From an uncultured Acetatifactor sp. (GTDB taxonomy: Bacteria; Bacillota; Clostridia; Lachnospirales; Lachnospiraceae): 64,000 nt of DNA. This document shows, piece after piece, positions 8,198 through 16,623 of this stretch. The position numbers were made by a program, and so were the translations under genes. The stretch is taken from positions 1-64,000 of the forward strand of contig CAJUGH010000011.1 of assembly GCA_910586215.1 (NCBI GenBank), given 5' to 3'. The first letter of the stretch is position 1, and each line of letters begins with the position of its first letter. The notes beneath the pieces were generated by a model that saw only the letters and a program-made list of their open reading frames with translations, made no database searches and was not told where the DNA came from.

Positions 8198-9817
8198 TTA
8201 ATCGGCTGCCGACAGGATGTTCTGATAAGCTGCGTCCGCCTGTGCAATGACTTCATTCAAGCCCTGTTCCTTCAAAGCTTCATAGCCTTTGTTGTAATCG
8301 TCCTTGGATATCATACCCATGATATACTGATCGCGCAGTGACTTCTGATCCTCCATCAAGTCAGCGTACTCGCTGGAAGCATCTGTGCTGATGCTCACAG
8401 GTCTTGTGTAAAAATACGGCTCGTTCAGGGTGGTCAGTCCATCCGATGCCGCCCTGCTGTACTTATCCATCTCTTCATAGCTCTGTCCCAGATAGAGAAT
8501 CTGATTGTACACATCCTGGGTGAAGCAGAAAGCAATGGGAGTGGGGATCAAGCCGTATTCACGGGCTGTTGTAAAGCTCTGGCTGTAAGGCTCCAGCAGG
8601 GATGGCTTGCCGTCCACCATCTCATAGGTCTCGCCCTCGATACCATAGTTGGTGATCCGTATCCCCTCGTCACTGAAGACAAAGTCAAAGAACTCCAGGA
8701 TGGTATCCAGCTTTCCCTCATCCACTGCGGCCTTTGTAATATAGGTGTTCAATGTAAGCTTCGGTCTCTTCTGGATCATCTGGTCTCCATAAGGCCCGAT
8801 GATGGGGGGCGTACAGATAAAGTAGGCATCCTCATCAATTTCCAGTGCGTTCTTGGCTCCATCGGTGGAGAGTACTGCGTAACTCACCGAACTTCCCACT
8901 CGGTTGCTGCCTACCAGGGAGTCTAACATGGCGGTATCAATGTCCAGATATTCCTGGGAAATGAGGCCTTTTTCATACAGGTCACGCATAGCATCCAGCC
9001 ATTCCCCATAGAGCGGATGCTCCGGATCATACACATACTTCCCATCCACCACGGAATAAGTGCCATTGGATTCTATACCGTAGATATTCTCCAGGAAGTA
9101 GGTCAGACTGTAAATCCAGGCAACAGGGATCTCGTCATTGGGGTCGCCATTGCCATTGGCATCCTGCTCCTTAAAAGCAGTCCAGACTTCCACCCATTCA
9201 TCCCATGTCTCAGGCACATCCAGGTTAACACGATCCAGCCAGTCCTGGCGGACCATATAACTGTAGGAACCCGGCACATCCATCAGCATACCGAAAGCAT
9301 ACACTTCACCGTCTCTCTCATTGATCATGTACAGATAATCTTCATCAGAGATATTGCGCATATAGTTGGGCATCTTCTCCTCCAGAAGATCCGTCAGGGG
9401 AATGATCAGCCCCTCATCGATCATGCCCTGGAGCATACTGCTCTCCACACCGTAGCCGATCACATCCGGCAGATCCTTATCTGCCATCCTGGCCGCCAGA
9501 AGGGTGGAATAAGCATCCTGGGTACTCCAGGTGAAGTTCACCTTGATGCCGGTGGCCTCCTGCAGGGCCTCATAAATGGGCGTATCCTGCTGATAGGGAT
9601 CCCAGAGCATTCCAAAGTACTCAAATTCCTTTGCGCTCCCCACATCCCCGCTTCCGCCGGTGTCCTCACTTCCGGCAGCGCTTTCACTTCCCCCCGTGGC
9701 AGTACTGCCGCCTCCTGCTGCATTTCCCCCTCCCTGGTCCTGGCCACAGCCAGCCAGGGATGCTGACATGCACAATGCCATCATAAGGGCTGCAAGTCTT
9801 TTTGTTGCTTTTTTCAT
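8198..9817 (-). CDS. Extracellular solute-binding lipoprotein of the salvage-operon ABC transporter
   Basis: 539 residues. Lipoprotein signal peptide with lipobox LAGC (Cys about residue 24), then a low-complexity Gly/Ser/Glu linker to about residue 60 and a type-1 extracellular solute-binding fold. The size fits the LplA/LipO class that works with LplB/LplC permeases. The start has AAGGAGG ten bases upstream. The permease genes lie directly upstream in the same operon, and the neighbours indicate a muropeptide or amino-sugar-containing disaccharide as ligand, which is not known for this family. The 137-base leader carries a strong stem-loop (9909-9946). Confidence 0.9.
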   Translation of the reverse strand: MKKATKRLAALMMALCMSASLAGCGQDQGGGNAAGGGSTATGGSESAAGSEDTGGSGDVGSAKEFEYFGMLWDPYQQDTPIYEALQEATGIKVNFTWSTQDAYSTLLAARMADKDLPDVIGYGVESSMLQGMIDEGLIIPLTDLLEEKMPNYMRNISDEDYLYMINERDGEVYAFGMLMDVPGSYSYMVRQDWLDRVNLDVPETWDEWVEVWTAFKEQDANGNGDPNDEIPVAWIYSLTYFLENIYGIESNGTYSVVDGKYVYDPEHPLYGEWLDAMRDLYEKGLISQEYLDIDTAMLDSLVGSNRVGSSVSYAVLSTDGAKNALEIDEDAYFICTPPIIGPYGDQMIQKRPKLTLNTYITKAAVDEGKLDTILEFFDFVFSDEGIRITNYGIEGETYEMVDGKPSLLEPYSQSFTTAREYGLIPTPIAFCFTQDVYNQILYLGQSYEEMDKYSRAASDGLTTLNEPYFYTRPVSISTDASSEYADLMEDQKSLRDQYIMGMISKDDYNKGYEALKEQGLNEVIAQADAAYQNILSAAD

Positions 9818-9908
9818 CTACTTCTTCCTCCTTGTTTGATGTATATGGTTTGATGTGTATCCGTTTACTTAGCGTGATCCGACAACCAACCTGGGATATC
9901 AGATCTGC

Positions 9909-9946
9909 CGTAACAGTTCAGACAGACAGGCCACTGAACTGTTACG
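9909..9946 (-). other. Stem-loop in the leader of the binding-protein gene
   Basis: Perfect 13-bp inverted repeat, arms 9909-9921 and 9934-9946, loop 12. It lies between the stop of the second permease (9955) and the binding-protein start (9817). Same arm core and loop length as the stem at 4838-4875. No T-run follows in the minus direction. Confidence 0.65.
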
Positions 9947-9954
9947 ATCTGTCT

Positions 9955-10836
9955 TTACCCCTTGACAGCGCCCAGCGTGACGCCCTTGACAAAATATTTC
10001 TGTGCAAAGGGGTAGACTATTGTCATGGGAATCATGGACACGATCAGCACCGCATAGCGGATCTGGTCTGCCATATTGGACGAATCCCGGCCTGTAACCG
10101 TTATGTCATATGCTGACATCTCAGCCTCCAGGACGATTGCACGCAGCACCTGCTGCAGCGTGTACTTCGTGGAATCCGTGAGATAGATCATGGGACCCAG
10201 GTAGGCGTTCCAGGTGGCTGCAATCACCCAGATTGCCACGGTGGCCAGCACGGCCTTGGACATGGGTCCTATGATCTGCAGCATAATGCGGAACTCCCCT
10301 GCCCCGTCAATACGTGCCGACTCTGTCAGTTCTACAGGTATCCCCCGCAGGAAACTGGTAGTGATCAGCACATTGTAGGAGGAGATCAGCCCCCCCAGGA
10401 TCAGCGCCCAATATGTATTAACCAGTCCCAGCTTCTGTATGCACAGATAGGAAGGAACAATGCCTCCGCCGAACCACATGGGAATTAGGACAAACATGTT
10501 ATAGATCTTCTTTCCCGGAAATTTGCAGCAGGCCAGGGGATATGCTGCGAAGAACACTGCTGTCACACTTAAGACACAGGTCATGCCCGTCACGTAGACG
10601 GAATTCAAGAAACTCCTTAATATCTTTGCATTAGAGAATACAACCGCATACGCTTCCAGGGTAAACTGCCGCGGAAAGAGATTCACCTCCCTGCGCACCA
10701 CAGGTCCATGGGCGCTCAGGGATATGGCAAACATATGGAGAATGGGATACAGGATCACAATACAGATGCAGGCACCGAACAACCATAGAAAAGCTTCCAC
10801 CACATAATCCATTTTCGTCATCTTACTATGAAACAT
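9955..10836 (-). CDS. Carbohydrate ABC transporter permease, CUT1 type (LplC-like)
   Basis: 293 residues from the ATG at 10836, which has GGAGG eight bases upstream; frame further upstream overlaps the other permease and is not coding. Six membrane helices, and the EAA loop seen as ELTESARIDGAGEFRIML about 200 residues in. The C-terminus PFAQKYFVKGVTLGAVKG is typical of LplC/YtcP permeases. It pairs with the permease 14 bases upstream. No ATPase is encoded in the operon, so a shared MsmX-type ATPase is expected elsewhere. Confidence 0.92.
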   Translation of the reverse strand: MFHSKMTKMDYVVEAFLWLFGACICIVILYPILHMFAISLSAHGPVVRREVNLFPRQFTLEAYAVVFSNAKILRSFLNSVYVTGMTCVLSVTAVFFAAYPLACCKFPGKKIYNMFVLIPMWFGGGIVPSYLCIQKLGLVNTYWALILGGLISSYNVLITTSFLRGIPVELTESARIDGAGEFRIMLQIIGPMSKAVLATVAIWVIAATWNAYLGPMIYLTDSTKYTLQQVLRAIVLEAEMSAYDITVTGRDSSNMADQIRYAVLIVSMIPMTIVYPFAQKYFVKGVTLGAVKG

Positions 10837-10850
10837 ATTAGCCCTCCTTC

Positions 10851-11795
10851 TTACCAGATTCCGGCAGATTCGGAATACAGCTTGCTGAGCCTGTTGGCAG
10901 CAAACACCAGGATAAACGCTACGACACTGTTGAACAGGCCTGCCGTGGTGCCCGTGCTGTAATCCATCTTCAGAAGCCCCTGTTTGTATACATAAGTGGA
11001 TATGACCTCGGACACACCCAGATTGATCGAGTTCTGCAGCAGGTATATCTTCTCGTATCCCGTGCTGATCAAGGAGCCGATCCGCAGGATCAGCATCACC
11101 ATGACAGTTGGCATGATCCCCGGCATGGTAATGTGCCACAACCTCTTCCAGCGGTTTGCGCCGTCCACCATGGCCGCTTCGTACAGATCCATATCCAGGG
11201 CCGTCAGGGCAGACAGGTACACGATGGCGCTATATCCCAGTTCCTGCCAGATCCCCGAGAAGACCATAATGGAACGGAAATATTTTGCATTCCCCAGGAA
11301 ATACACCGGCTCCTTCCCGAAGAAGTTCAGAATATCTGCCGACAGGCCCAGGGTAGGCGACAAGAACTCTTTCACGATGGTGACCAATGCCACCATGGAT
11401 ATAAAATGGGGCAGGAAACTGACCGTCTGCACCACCTTCTTCACCTTTCGGAACCGCATCTCATTCAAAAGCAGGGCGAAGATGATGGGGGCCGGGAACC
11501 CTACAAACAGCGAGTACAGGTTCAGTGCCAGTGCGTTCCATATCAGCTTCAGAAAATTCCTTTTGGTAAACAATTCTACAAAATTCTCAAATCCTACAAA
11601 AGTACTCCCTTCAAACCCTTTATACAGGCTGAAATCATAAAAAGAGATCCGCAGCCAGTACATGGGCCAGTATGAAAACAGGAGAAACCAGATTACCACC
11701 GGCAATATCATCAGATAGATATGCCGTGCCCTCCAGATATCTTTTCTCAGCTTGCGAAGACTTCTTTTTTCCCGGTATGCCCTTGCTTTCCTCAT
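10851..11795 (-). CDS. ABC transporter permease, CUT1 type (LplB-like)
   Basis: 314 residues from the ATG at 11795, chosen for AAGGAGG five bases upstream; an earlier in-frame ATG (11834) lies inside murQ. Arginine-rich N-terminus, six helices, and the EAA motif in DLYEAAMVDGANRWKRLWHITMP-type sequence in the second half. Forms the transport channel with the following permease. Its position right after murQ (13-base gap) is strong evidence that the transporter brings in MurQ-pathway substrates. Confidence 0.92.
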   Translation of the reverse strand: MRKARAYREKRSLRKLRKDIWRARHIYLMILPVVIWFLLFSYWPMYWLRISFYDFSLYKGFEGSTFVGFENFVELFTKRNFLKLIWNALALNLYSLFVGFPAPIIFALLLNEMRFRKVKKVVQTVSFLPHFISMVALVTIVKEFLSPTLGLSADILNFFGKEPVYFLGNAKYFRSIMVFSGIWQELGYSAIVYLSALTALDMDLYEAAMVDGANRWKRLWHITMPGIMPTVMVMLILRIGSLISTGYEKIYLLQNSINLGVSEVISTYVYKQGLLKMDYSTGTTAGLFNSVVAFILVFAANRLSKLYSESAGIW

Positions 11796-11808
11796 CCATG
11801 CCTCCTTG

Positions 11809-12750
11809 TCATTCCGTATAAATTTTTGCAGCATCCAGTGCCTGTTTTAAGAATCCGTTGCAATCCCTTAACTGTTCCTCCGCCCTCTCTTTGTCCAGTC
11901 CTGACAGGCACATCATAATCGCCAGCTTGGTATCCATCCCTGCAGCCTCCAGGAACTGCCTTGCCTCCTGGCTGTCCCTGCCTGTCACATCACAGAATAT
12001 CCTTCTGGCCCGGTCCTCCAGCTTTATGTTGGAAGCCTTCAGGTCAACCATCCAGTTCTTATAGACCCTCCCCATCTTGATCATCACTCCGGTGGAGAGC
12101 ATATTCAGAATCATCTTCTGGGCCGTACCCGCCTTCATCCTGGTGGAGCCGCTGACTACCTCCGGCCCTGTCACAGCTTCTATGCAGATGTCTGCCCTCT
12201 TCTTCAGTCCGCTGTCCGGGTTGTTGACAATCGCCACCGTCACGGCCCCGATTTCCCCAGCTTTGGCAAGGGCTGCGTCCACAAAGGGCGCTGTTCCGCT
12301 GGCACTGATCCCCACCACGATATCTTTCCATGTGATCCCTTTTTCTATGATCATCTCTTCGCCCAGCTTCCGGTCATCCTCGCATCCTTCCACCGCTGTG
12401 CGCAGCGCTTTGTCACCGCCTGCGATAAATCCCTGTATCAGGTCAGGTTCCACCCCATAGGTAGGAACACACTCCGAGGCATCCAGCACGCCAAGCCGGC
12501 CTGATGTCCCTGCTCCCAGATAAATCATATGTCCATCCTGCATCAACGCTTCATATGCGGCATCGACCGCCCGGGCAATCTGTGGGATCGCCTTTTTCAC
12601 AGCTTCCGCTACCTTTGCATCTTCCTGGTTGATCAGGTGAAGCATTTCCATGGTGCTGCAGGAATCTACATCCCTTGTACTAGGATTGGTCTTTTCTGTT
12701 TCCAGATTCATATAATCAATCAATTTGTTCACCCTTTCGTACTGATTCAT
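11809..12750 (-). CDS. murQ: N-acetylmuramic acid 6-phosphate etherase
   Basis: 313 residues, standard length. SIS-fold hallmarks: the GAGTSGRLGVLDASE phosphate-binding segment near residue 60, GISASGTAPF in the middle, and SGSTRMKAGTAQK near residue 195. MurQ cleaves the D-lactyl ether of MurNAc-6-P to GlcNAc-6-P and D-lactate in the cytoplasm. It starts six bases after nagZ. It is the point where both kinase branches (BadF kinase, AnmK) converge. Confidence 0.97.
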   Translation of the reverse strand: MNQYERVNKLIDYMNLETEKTNPSTRDVDSCSTMEMLHLINQEDAKVAEAVKKAIPQIARAVDAAYEALMQDGHMIYLGAGTSGRLGVLDASECVPTYGVEPDLIQGFIAGGDKALRTAVEGCEDDRKLGEEMIIEKGITWKDIVVGISASGTAPFVDAALAKAGEIGAVTVAIVNNPDSGLKKRADICIEAVTGPEVVSGSTRMKAGTAQKMILNMLSTGVMIKMGRVYKNWMVDLKASNIKLEDRARRIFCDVTGRDSQEARQFLEAAGMDTKLAIMMCLSGLDKERAEEQLRDCNGFLKQALDAAKIYTE

Positions 12751-12756
12751 CAGATT

Positions 12757-14337
12757 TCATCCCTGGCTTCCTGTAACCGGAAGTCTTCCTTCTGGCAGCC
12801 ACCGCCCTTCCAGCATATTGCGGATTCCCTCCATGCTTCTATGGGAATATTCCCACACCGCGATTGCAGCCACTGTCTTCGGCAGTTCCAGGAGTTCATA
12901 TGGATTCCGCAGTGCAAAGGCCGCCATCGGAATCCCCATCTGTGAAAGCTTACGCAAAAGCTGCCTCTGGCCCCGGCGGAGGTGTCCGTTATAGGTTCCC
13001 GTCACGATGCAGCTACTTCCTGCTGCCCGCGCCAGTATCCTCTCGATTTCCTCATCGGTGGGATCCGGGGAAAACACACATGCCTCTCCCCCGAAAACAT
13101 GTGCCAGCCATTCCGGGAAACATATCTTCCTATCATCCTCATTGGATACCAGGGAGGACTGATAGGCATAACAGCCAGTGAAAAACGGCTTTTCCCCCAG
13201 CTGTGGAAGCCCCTCTTTTGGAAGATGGACCACTGTGTAGGTCTGTTTCAACAGTTCTGCCTCCAGTCTGCGGTCTGCCGCCTCCACTTTTGTGCCAGCT
13301 TCCGGTCCTGCCAGCCCTGCCTTCCAGGATAAGATACGGTCCACCGCTTCTTCCACGGCTTCCCTGCGCAAATCGCCCCTGGATACGGCCTCCTCTGCCA
13401 TAAGGACCGCCTCTTTTGCCTGCTCCATGGAATGGGAGATCAGCACAATGTCCACTCCAGCCTGGAAGGCAGACAGTACGCCCTCCGGGGTCCCGTAATA
13501 TTTATGTATGGCAGCCATCTCCATGGAGTCGCTTACCACCATTCCCTGGTATCCCAGTTCCTCTCTCAGCAGCCCGGTGATGACAGCCCTGGACATGGTG
13601 GCAGGGATCCCCCCGGGCTCCAGGGCCGGATAAACCACATGGGATGTCATAATGGCCGGCACTCCTGCCTTCACCGCCTGTTCAAAGGGAGCCAGTTCCA
13701 TCTGCCACAGTTCCTCCTTCGTCTTATCCACCACAGGAAGGCTGAGATGGGAATCCTCCCTGGTATCCCCATGTCCGGGAAAATGTTTGACACAGGGAAT
13801 CACCTTCCGGGATAGCAGCCCCCGCATCATAGCCAGTCCATATTCCGTCACCTGTCCTGGTGTATCGCCGTAACTTCTGACCCCGATCACCGGATTGTCC
13901 GGATTGCAGTTGATATCCAGCACCGGTGCAAGATCAAAATTGATACCCGCTTCTGCCAACTGCTTTCCGGTCAGTTGCCCGGCCAGGTAAGCGTTTTCCG
14001 GATTGCCGGTGGCAGCTATAGCCATGGCCCCCGGCGCATTCACCGCCTCTTCAGGCAGCCTGACAATAGGTCCTCCCTCCTGGTCAATCATTAGGAATGC
14101 CGGATATCCGGTATTGCCAGATACAATCTCCTGCAGACGTCCGGCCAGTCTTTGCATTTGTTCAATACTTTCGATGTTCCGCTTGAATAATATCAGATTT
14201 CCAATTTTGAACTCTGCCAGAAAGTCAAGAAATTCTTCCGTCAGTTCCGTGTCTGGAAATCCCACCGCTATGCGCTGTCCCAGTTGTTCCCGGAGCGTCA
14301 GTGTGTGCGCCAGTTGCTCTCTTGCCTGCTGTCCCAT
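12757..14337 (-). CDS. nagZ: Beta-N-acetylhexosaminidase, glycoside hydrolase family 3
   Basis: 526 residues. An N-terminal GH3 barrel (about 1-340) carries the NagZ catalytic loop KHFPGHGDTREDSH near residue 190 and the nucleophile Asp in VVSDSMEM near residue 270. A C-terminal domain (about 360-526) resembles the extra domain of Gram-positive NagZ. No signal peptide, so it removes GlcNAc from GlcNAc-MurNAc fragments inside the cell. First gene of the operon, with a strong promoter 36-63 bases upstream and AGAGGGGG before the ATG. Confidence 0.94.
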   Translation of the reverse strand: MGQQAREQLAHTLTLREQLGQRIAVGFPDTELTEEFLDFLAEFKIGNLILFKRNIESIEQMQRLAGRLQEIVSGNTGYPAFLMIDQEGGPIVRLPEEAVNAPGAMAIAATGNPENAYLAGQLTGKQLAEAGINFDLAPVLDINCNPDNPVIGVRSYGDTPGQVTEYGLAMMRGLLSRKVIPCVKHFPGHGDTREDSHLSLPVVDKTKEELWQMELAPFEQAVKAGVPAIMTSHVVYPALEPGGIPATMSRAVITGLLREELGYQGMVVSDSMEMAAIHKYYGTPEGVLSAFQAGVDIVLISHSMEQAKEAVLMAEEAVSRGDLRREAVEEAVDRILSWKAGLAGPEAGTKVEAADRRLEAELLKQTYTVVHLPKEGLPQLGEKPFFTGCYAYQSSLVSNEDDRKICFPEWLAHVFGGEACVFSPDPTDEEIERILARAAGSSCIVTGTYNGHLRRGQRQLLRKLSQMGIPMAAFALRNPYELLELPKTVAAIAVWEYSHRSMEGIRNMLEGRWLPEGRLPVTGSQG

Positions 14338-14372
14338 ATTCCCCCTCTTTCCTGTATTCTTTTGTCCCGTTC

Positions 14373-14400
14373 ATTTTATGCCTTTATCTTACAATGTCAA
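14373..14400 (-). promoter_or_regulatory. Sigma-70-type promoter of the nagZ-murQ salvage operon
   Basis: On the minus strand, TTGACA (14395-14400) and TAAAAT (14373-14378) are separated by 16 bases. The -35 is a perfect consensus and the -10 matches five of six. It lies 36 bases before the nagZ start and is the best promoter seen in this intergenic region. Confidence 0.8.
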
Positions 14401-14440
14401 ATACATTTTTTCAACATTTTTGTCTTTTTTTGGAACTTTG

Positions 14441-14455
14441 TTTCAATTGTTGAAA
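14441..14455. promoter_or_regulatory. Candidate MurR/RpiR operator
   Basis: Perfect palindrome TTTCAA-TTG-TTGAAA, 40 bases upstream of the nagZ -35. A related half site (TTTCAACA) lies at about 14409-14416, close to the -35. RpiR-family regulators commonly bind TGAAA/TTTCA-type inverted repeats. Assignment to the adjacent murR-like gene is inference. The rest of the 389-base gap 14338-14726 holds the promoter, the terminator at 14623-14645 and AT-rich sequence without a gene. Confidence 0.5.
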
Positions 14456-14622
14456 AAAAACTTCCAAGTGCCCTTCTGCCAAAAGTCAATATGCAAATAT
14501 ATGGTTTTATCATGCAGAAAACCATTTCAAATGTACATTTTACACGGAATCCATGAAATCCGGCTTTCCGTCAAGTATGGAACATTGGGAATATTTTGAA
14601 AGAATATCCAATAAGGCAAAAA

Positions 14623-14645
14623 AGAGAGGGAACATATCCCTCTCT
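14623..14645 (-). terminator. Rho-independent terminator of the murR-like gene
   Basis: Perfect 9-bp stem (14623-14631 and 14637-14645), five-base loop, followed in the minus direction by TTTTTT. It lies 81 bases after the regulator stop and separates the regulator transcript from the nagZ operon. Confidence 0.9.
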
Positions 14646-14726
14646 TCATACAACCATAACAGTTCAGCCCGCGCCATTCGCAAAGGCGCTTTCAGCGCTT
14701 TTTTGCTGCTTCACAACTCACTTTGC

Positions 14727-15575
14727 TCAGCGTATGTCTGGTTTCTCAATATGCGTTTTCTGAAGATACCTCATACTTTCATCATAATTGAGAGAAGCAT
14801 AGGCCGTATAGAGAATATCAATGACATTCAGCTGGGCAATACGGGAAGAAATGGCTCCGCTCCGAAACACAGACTCTTCAGCGGAAACATACAAAATATA
14901 GGTGACATTGGATGCAATCGTAGATGGTGCAAACCTGGTCACGGCTATAGTCGGAGTCTGGTTCTTAATAAGTTCCCGCATGCACTCCACCATTTCCACT
15001 GTCTCCCCAGAGTAGGAAATAATGATCCCCACGTCCTTTTTTGTGGCATTCTTGGCCATCAGAAGCTGGGCATGCCAGTCCTCATGGCTAAAACATGGTT
15101 TGTTCAGCCGCAGGAATTTCAAGTAAGCGTCCTTTGCCACACACTGGGAGGCCCCAATCCCGAACAGCAACACATTGTGCGCAGACAAGAGCAGCTCCAC
15201 GCACTTTTTCAAGATTCCCATGTCAATCAGATTCCCTGTCTCCTGCAGGGATAAGATATTTTTGTTGGTAATTTTTTCTGCTATGCGTTCTATGGTGTCG
15301 TCCCGGGCAATATCACTGTTTTCCTGCCTGCGGCTCTTGTCATACATCGCCAGTTCATAGATCACTGCCTGACGGAATTCCCGGTAACCGCTAAAACCCA
15401 GATGCTTGCAAAACCGAACAATTGTAGATGGCGACACATATAGTCTGGCCGCCAGTTCCCGGATATTGAGATCCAGGACAGCCTCCGGCTCGTCTAGCAG
15501 ATACTCTGCCACAATACGCTCCGAATCCCCCAGGGAATGGTAGATCTCCCTCAACCGGATCAATGGGTTCTTCAT
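14727..15575 (-). CDS. MurR/RpiR-family transcriptional regulator
   Basis: 282 residues. N-terminal HTH_6 DNA-binding domain (about 1-80) with the recognition region LYVSPSTIVRFCKHLGFSGYREF, and a C-terminal SIS sugar-phosphate domain (about 110-260) with FGIGASQCVAKDAYLKF and ISYSGETVEM. RpiR regulators respond to sugar phosphates; MurR of E. coli senses MurNAc-6-P. Directly upstream of and co-oriented with the salvage operon, with its own terminator between, so it is the likely regulator of that operon. Its upstream region is interrupted by the repeat element at 15640-15789. Confidence 0.9.
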   Translation of the reverse strand: MKNPLIRLREIYHSLGDSERIVAEYLLDEPEAVLDLNIRELAARLYVSPSTIVRFCKHLGFSGYREFRQAVIYELAMYDKSRRQENSDIARDDTIERIAEKITNKNILSLQETGNLIDMGILKKCVELLLSAHNVLLFGIGASQCVAKDAYLKFLRLNKPCFSHEDWHAQLLMAKNATKKDVGIIISYSGETVEMVECMRELIKNQTPTIAVTRFAPSTIASNVTYILYVSAEESVFRSGAISSRIAQLNVIDILYTAYASLNYDESMRYLQKTHIEKPDIR

Positions 15576-15639
15576 TTCCGCCCTTCCTCCAGAATCAACA
15601 TATCACCAGAAACATCTGATATCCCATCGTCAAGCCAGT

Positions 15640-15789
15640 TACTGTTCACTCCGTTCACAGCAACATATGCACACAAAACGCCAAATGCAGGCGTTTTGGC
15701 GCGAGGCAGTCAAGGCAATTAAGATTGCCTGGGTTTGTCACACGAAAAGCGCGTGGCAACACCTCGCGGTGGCACCCGTGAACAGTACT
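15640..15789 (+). mobile_element. MITE-like repeat, copy 1, with 10-bp flanking direct repeats
   Basis: 150-bp element beginning TACTGTTCACTCC and ending GTGAACAGTACT, so its ends are inverted repeats. It is flanked by a perfect direct repeat TCAAGCCAGT at 15630-15639 and 15790-15799, the signature of a target-site duplication. The right-hand repeat contains the stop codon of the amino-acid ATPase gene. It has no coding capacity. Inside are two perfect hairpins (8-bp AAAACGCC arms at about 15675, and AGGCAAT/ATTGCCT at about 15713-15730). Strongly similar in inverse orientation to 24060-24193. Confidence 0.85.
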
Positions 15790-16623
15790 TCAAGCCAGTA
15801 CCTTGGACAGGAATTCCTTCAGCCTCGGATTCTTCGGCGCACCGAAGAATTCTGCAGGCGGGGCACTCTCCAGTATCTTCCCATCATCTATGAAGATGAC
15901 CTTGTTGGCAACCTCCCTGGCAAACCCCATCTCATGGGTTACAATGATCATGGTCATTCCTTCCTTCGCCAGCGCTTTCATCAGATCCAGCACCTCCCCT
16001 ACCATCTCTGGATCCAGGGCGCTGGTAGGCTCGTCAAAGAGGATCACATCCGGGTTCATGGCCAGGGAACGGATGATGGCTACCCTCTGCTTCTGTCCCC
16101 CGGACAGGGTGGAGGGATACACATCCGCCTTGTCCTCCAGGCCGATCCTCCGGAGCAGGCAGAGGGCATTCTCATGGGCCTGGGCCTTGATCTTCGCCTT
16201 TGTGGTATCTATGGATACCGGCTCCCTTCTGGCTGGCCCCTTCCTAAACAGGTTGGTGACACGCAGCCATACGTTCCGGCGCTTTGCCCTGGACAGATCC
16301 TGGCACTGTACCAGTACCGGTGCCAGCATGATATTCTGGATCACTGTCTTGTTGTAGAACAGATTGAAGTGCTGGAACACCATTCCCATGCGCCGCCTGT
16401 GTACATTGATATCCACCTTCATATCAGCAATGTCCACACCGTTGAAAATGATCTGGCCTCCCGTGGGATCCTCCATACAGTTCAGGCACCGCAAAAACGT
16501 ACTCTTCCCGGAGCCGGAAGGCCCGATTACCACCACAATATCGCCTTTTTCGATGGTCACGCTGATCCCCTTTAAGACCTCGGTGTCTTCGAATTTCTTC
16601 TCCAGATTAATGACGTCTATCAC
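15790..16623 (-). CDS. Polar amino-acid ABC transporter ATP-binding protein (GlnQ family)
   Basis: 277 residues from a GTG at 16623, with AAAGGAG eleven bases upstream; it overlaps the permease gene by 17 bases. Walker A GPSGSGKST near residue 34, Q-loop MVFQHFNLF, signature LSGGQKQR, Walker B VILFDEPTSALDPE and H-loop VTHEMGFAREV are all present. Between the Q-loop and the signature there is an insertion of about 33 mostly basic residues (around 105-140) that ordinary GlnQ proteins (about 240-250 residues) lack. Powers uptake with the permease and binding protein upstream. Confidence 0.95.
   Translation of the reverse strand: MIDVINLEKKFEDTEVLKGISVTIEKGDIVVVIGPSGSGKSTFLRCLNCMEDPTGGQIIFNGVDIADMKVDINVHRRRMGMVFQHFNLFYNKTVIQNIMLAPVLVQCQDLSRAKRRNVWLRVTNLFRKGPARREPVSIDTTKAKIKAQAHENALCLLRRIGLEDKADVYPSTLSGGQKQRVAIIRSLAMNPDVILFDEPTSALDPEMVGEVLDLMKALAKEGMTMIIVTHEMGFAREVANKVIFIDDGKILESAPPAEFFGAPKNPRLKEFLSKVLA

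Noticed and set aside
10837..11139. N-terminal extension of the second salvage-operon permease
   Set aside because: It overlaps the first permease in another frame and is His/Gln/Arg-rich; the ATG at 10836 has GGAGG.
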